NCBI GenBank assembly: GCA_002772195.1
Contig: PCSG01000021.1
Span: 2,676-9,437 of the forward strand
Direction of reading: 5' to 3'
Origin: Desulfobacterales bacterium CG23_combo_of_CG06-09_8_20_14_all_51_8
Lineage (GTDB): Bacteria > Desulfobacterota > Desulfobacteria > Desulfobacterales > Desulfosalsimonadaceae
Length of the DNA: 6,762 bases
How positions within the stretch are numbered: the first letter of the stretch is position 1; every line of letters begins with the position of its first letter. Both the position numbers and the translations under genes were made by a program. The notes beneath the pieces are model-generated. The model saw only the letters and a program-made list of their open reading frames with translations. It ran no database searches and was not told the DNA's origin. This document shows positions 4,213 through 6,762 of the stretch, piece after piece.

Positions 4213-6762
4213 AGGGTTCCTTTGACGAGCGCCGCCGCAACCGCTGCGGGCACCACCTTGCGGTATACGTTTTCCGGAGCGGACACTTGTCCATCCACCG
4301 TCAGCAACTCATCTATTTTTATGCCGAAAAGGCGTTCATTTTCTTCCAGGTAGGGCAAAATGAGTTCCCAGTCCGCATTCGTCATGGGCAGGAACACGCC
4401 GCCGTTCAATTGTCCGTCAACACATATTTTATTTGGATCACGAATATAAATCGCCCCGCCCGAGGCAAGGGAGAACACGTTGCTGCCGGGATAGGGTATC
4501 GCCAGCGGACTGATTTTCCCCGCATCATCAAACCGGATGCTGTTTAAAACCACAAATCCGCCGCCATTATGGGGATCGCCGGCCATAAAAGATTCCGCCA
4601 GAAAGTCAAGCGCTGTGCCGTTGATGATGACCCGGGGATGGCCTACGGAATTAATGAGCGGCCGTCCCGCCGCATTGCCCATGATGTAGACTTCGCCGCC
4701 CTTGGCCCCATACATGAAGGTCTGGCCCACATCGCCGTAGACCACCAGCTTGCCGCGCTTGATAATCTGGCCCAGTTGATCCTGAGCATTGCCGTGAACC
4801 CGGATGGTCAAGCCGTCGATGCCGGAGCCCAGATAATCCCCGGAGCTTCCGTAAACATCAATTATGACGCCGTCCGTGTCGGGGCCCAGGCCGCAGCCGA
4901 TATAGCGCTGGCCGGAGCAGTCATAACTGATAAACCGCCGCCATCCTTTTATATAAGCATCCACCAGAAGGGCCGCGTCGCATTCATCGCCTTCCGGGGG
5001 AAAAACATTCGAATCGATGACAAGGGTGGTTTCACCCCCAAGGGGCGCTCTTAAGGTTTTTCGGGTGGCGAAATCAATCCGGCGATAGACGCCAGCTTCG
5101 GTTTTTTCGGCCTCGAATGTCGGGAGGTTTTTAAAAAGGTTATTCAGTTCTTCGCGCACAATATAAAGGAGATGGCTTCGCTTTTTTGAGGCGGTGGAAT
5201 ATTGCAAATCATTTAAAAACGTCAGACCCTCAATGGCTGTCTGTGTATTTTTCACATCTTTTGAATAGGTTACGATGGTTCGGCACACGGCATGAATCTC
5301 GTCAAAATCCCAGCCGGGAATGTTTTCCCGCACATAATCAAAAACTTTTTCTGCCATGCCGGTATCAAATGCGCGCTTTAAGTCTTTTTGCATCTCCGGA
5401 TAGGCGCTGTTTGATATGGTTTTGGTAAAATCGCATACCTCAAATGTTTTCGGCAGATCTACCGGGCTCCCGAATTTGTCTGTGCAGGTCATTTTCAATT
5501 TGCCGGAGGCATCCGGTTCGAGGTTAAAAATAAACGCGCCGCCATCGGTGTGGCTGCCGCCCCGGGCGTTCCAGTAGCGATCGGCAATGGGGCAGATGCG
5601 TTTGTCGTCATGGGCAAGGCTTTTTAGGGTCGCGTCAATGGCCTGTTTTTCGGAACCGATGAGTCCCACCTGGACTTCCCCGTCCACAAAGGCAAACACC
5701 TGGGGCCGCAGCATGGCGGTGTCGGTGATGCCGAGAAGCTGAAATTTATTCTGTTCGGGAATATTTCGGGTAATAATAAAAAACCAGGGCCCATCCGGGG
5801 AGCCGTGGATATGCGTGGCCTGAATGGCCCGGTAAATCCCCTGTTTTTCTTTGGAAAGATGGTCAAAATCGAGTTCCGTGGTGGGCGCTAACGCCTCGAT
5901 GATATACTCCAGAGGATAATGATAGGTCCGGTTCAAGAGGTCAAACATAAGGGCGGAAACTTCAGTGTCCGTGATAAACTGCGGATAAATATGGCGCTGG
6001 AGAAGGTGCTCGGTAACGGAATGGTAATTGGCGAAATCGCCGTTATGCACCAGCGCCATGTTGATTCCGGCAAAGGGATGCGCGCCGCCGGGATGCCACA
6101 CCCGGCCTTTGGTGGGAAACCGCTGGTGGGCAATCCAGGTATGGGCGGCCAAGTCTTCGATTTTATAATATTTTACTATGGCTTCCGCATACCCTACGAC
6201 TTTCAGGATCATGATATTCCGGCCGTGGGACAAGACAAAGGCTTTCTGATCTTTCAGGGATGCGTAATATTCCTGGTTCAGTTTGAAGCTGTTTTGATTG
6301 ACGAATTCGTCTTCCGCTGCGCGGGGATCTATTTTTTCAAAGGCGTTTTCCTGAATAAAGGCGGCCAGCGCCTCCGGTTTGACGCGAACAAAATAGCGCC
6401 ACACATCCGGGGGTTTGACTTCCAATCCGGCAACCGTGGTCCAGTCATCCACCGTATCGAGCTTGGCCGTTGATGCGACATCAAAGCAGGGGGCAAGGTA
6501 TTTGTCTTCAAGTTCCGCACGAACGCCGGAATCCAAATACGCCACATGGATCATATAACAATTATCAAGAACGTCACGGCTGACGTCCAATTGCTCGGGA
6601 ACAAACCCCACTGCCGCGATGCCGCCGCCCTTGCCATTGCCGCGGTTGTGCATCAAGCGGGACGGCTCGTATAGGTGCCGCCCCGGAACCGGCTCCGTGC
6701 AGCAGAACCCGACGACGCCGCAGCCGCCTTCTTCCGAGGCTTTGGTGGTGTCGGGATATGGA
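4209..6762 (-). CDS. Glutamate-synthase-like protein: class II glutaminase domain plus GXGXG domain, no FMN core (5' end beyond window)
   Basis: The open frame enters from the right edge and gives 850 residues here. The N-terminal part is a class II glutamine amidotransferase domain: nucleophile candidate C14 in GGCGVVGF, then HNRGNGKGGG (about 38-47), R214 in HQRFPT, H239-N240-G241 and D265 in TDTE, matching the Arg, Asn-Gly and Asp glutamine-binding positions of GltB. At least 13 residues precede C14, so a propeptide must be removed to expose it. The TTG at 6656 cannot be the start because it would remove C14. Residues near 575-800 form a GXGXG beta-helix as in the GltB C-terminus or FwdC/FmdC (GCGLG near 622, repeated glycine turns, HNGGGFVVLNS). 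The FMN/3Fe-4S synthase domain normally between them is absent; a helical region (about 440-575) I cannot assign stands in its place. Alone it could hydrolyse glutamine but not make glutamate. It overlaps hdrC by 4 nt. Confidence 0.92.
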   Translation of the reverse strand, partial: PYPDTTKASEEGGCGVVGFCCTEPVPGRHLYEPSRLMHNRGNGKGGGIAAVGFVPEQLDVSRDVLDNCYMIHVAYLDSGVRAELEDKYLAPCFDVASTAKLDTVDDWTTVAGLEVKPPDVWRYFVRVKPEALAAFIQENAFEKIDPRAAEDEFVNQNSFKLNQEYYASLKDQKAFVLSHGRNIMILKVVGYAEAIVKYYKIEDLAAHTWIAHQRFPTKGRVWHPGGAHPFAGINMALVHNGDFANYHSVTEHLLQRHIYPQFITDTEVSALMFDLLNRTYHYPLEYIIEALAPTTELDFDHLSKEKQGIYRAIQATHIHGSPDGPWFFIITRNIPEQNKFQLLGITDTAMLRPQVFAFVDGEVQVGLIGSEKQAIDATLKSLAHDDKRICPIADRYWNARGGSHTDGGAFIFNLEPDASGKLKMTCTDKFGSPVDLPKTFEVCDFTKTISNSAYPEMQKDLKRAFDTGMAEKVFDYVRENIPGWDFDEIHAVCRTIVTYSKDVKNTQTAIEGLTFLNDLQYSTASKKRSHLLYIVREELNNLFKNLPTFEAEKTEAGVYRRIDFATRKTLRAPLGGETTLVIDSNVFPPEGDECDAALLVDAYIKGWRRFISYDCSGQRYIGCGLGPDTDGVIIDVYGSSGDYLGSGIDGLTIRVHGNAQDQLGQIIKRGKLVVYGDVGQTFMYGAKGGEVYIMGNAAGRPLINSVGHPRVIINGTALDFLAESFMAGDPHNGGGFVVLNSIRFDDAGKISPLAIPYPGSNVFSLASGGAIYIRDPNKICVDGQLNGGVFLPMTNADWELILPYLEENERLFGIKIDELLTVDGQVSAPENVYRKVVPAAVAAALVKGTL
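4218..4223 (-). promoter_or_regulatory. Shine-Dalgarno site of hdrC
   Basis: AAAGGA lies 5 nt before the hdrC ATG and within the last codons of the upstream gene. With the ATGA overlap it points to translational coupling of the two genes. Confidence 0.6.

Noticed and set aside
5919..6473. Plus-strand open frame of 184 codons
   Set aside because: It is the complement of the glutaminase domain, which is clearly coding on the minus strand with matching active-site motifs.
4209..6656. TTG at 6656 as the start of the glutamate-synthase-like gene
   Set aside because: The frame stays open to the window edge and the glutaminase cysteine lies upstream of this TTG, so the true start is outside the window.

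Overview
The window is a densely packed block of four genes, all on the minus strand. It belongs to one apparent transcription unit that runs from right to left and continues past both edges. In order of transcription it holds: a glutamate-synthase-type protein (glutaminase domain joined to a GXGXG domain; 5' end cut by the right edge), hdrC, hdrB, and a very large flavoprotein in which a GltD/NfnB-type NAD(P)H oxidoreductase sits inside an HdrA (3' end cut by the left edge). The first three genes overlap or nearly touch. The only gene-free stretch is about 90 bases (2672-2761) between hdrB and the hdrA-like gene, and it is filled by an unusual 7-bp tandem repeat array. No RNA genes, IS elements, CRISPR arrays, convincing promoters or terminators were seen.

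Organism: soluble heterodisulfide-reductase-like proteins, the bacterial HdrC style, moderately high GC and clean bacterial Shine-Dalgarno/overlap arrangements fit an anaerobic bacterium, most likely a sulfate-reducing or syntrophic member of the Desulfobacterota. This is inferred from gene families only; an acetogenic or other anaerobic lineage is possible.

How the genes may work together: HdrC (two cubane 4Fe-4S clusters) and HdrB (two complete CCG cysteine motifs for noncubane clusters) are the usual electron wire and catalytic subunit of Hdr complexes, and HdrA is the flavin hub. Here the HdrA also carries a built-in NAD(P)H/FAD module of the kind that is the small subunit of glutamate synthase. 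The first gene supplies the other glutamate-synthase parts, glutamine hydrolysis and the GXGXG beta-helix, but lacks the FMN/3Fe-4S synthase core. That core would have to be encoded elsewhere, perhaps next in the operon beyond the left edge. The most interesting reading is an Hdr-linked, domain-shuffled glutamate-synthase-like complex coupling NAD(P)H, Hdr-type thiol/disulfide or ferredoxin chemistry, and glutamine nitrogen. The gene content and architectures are directly visible; the joint function is a hypothesis.
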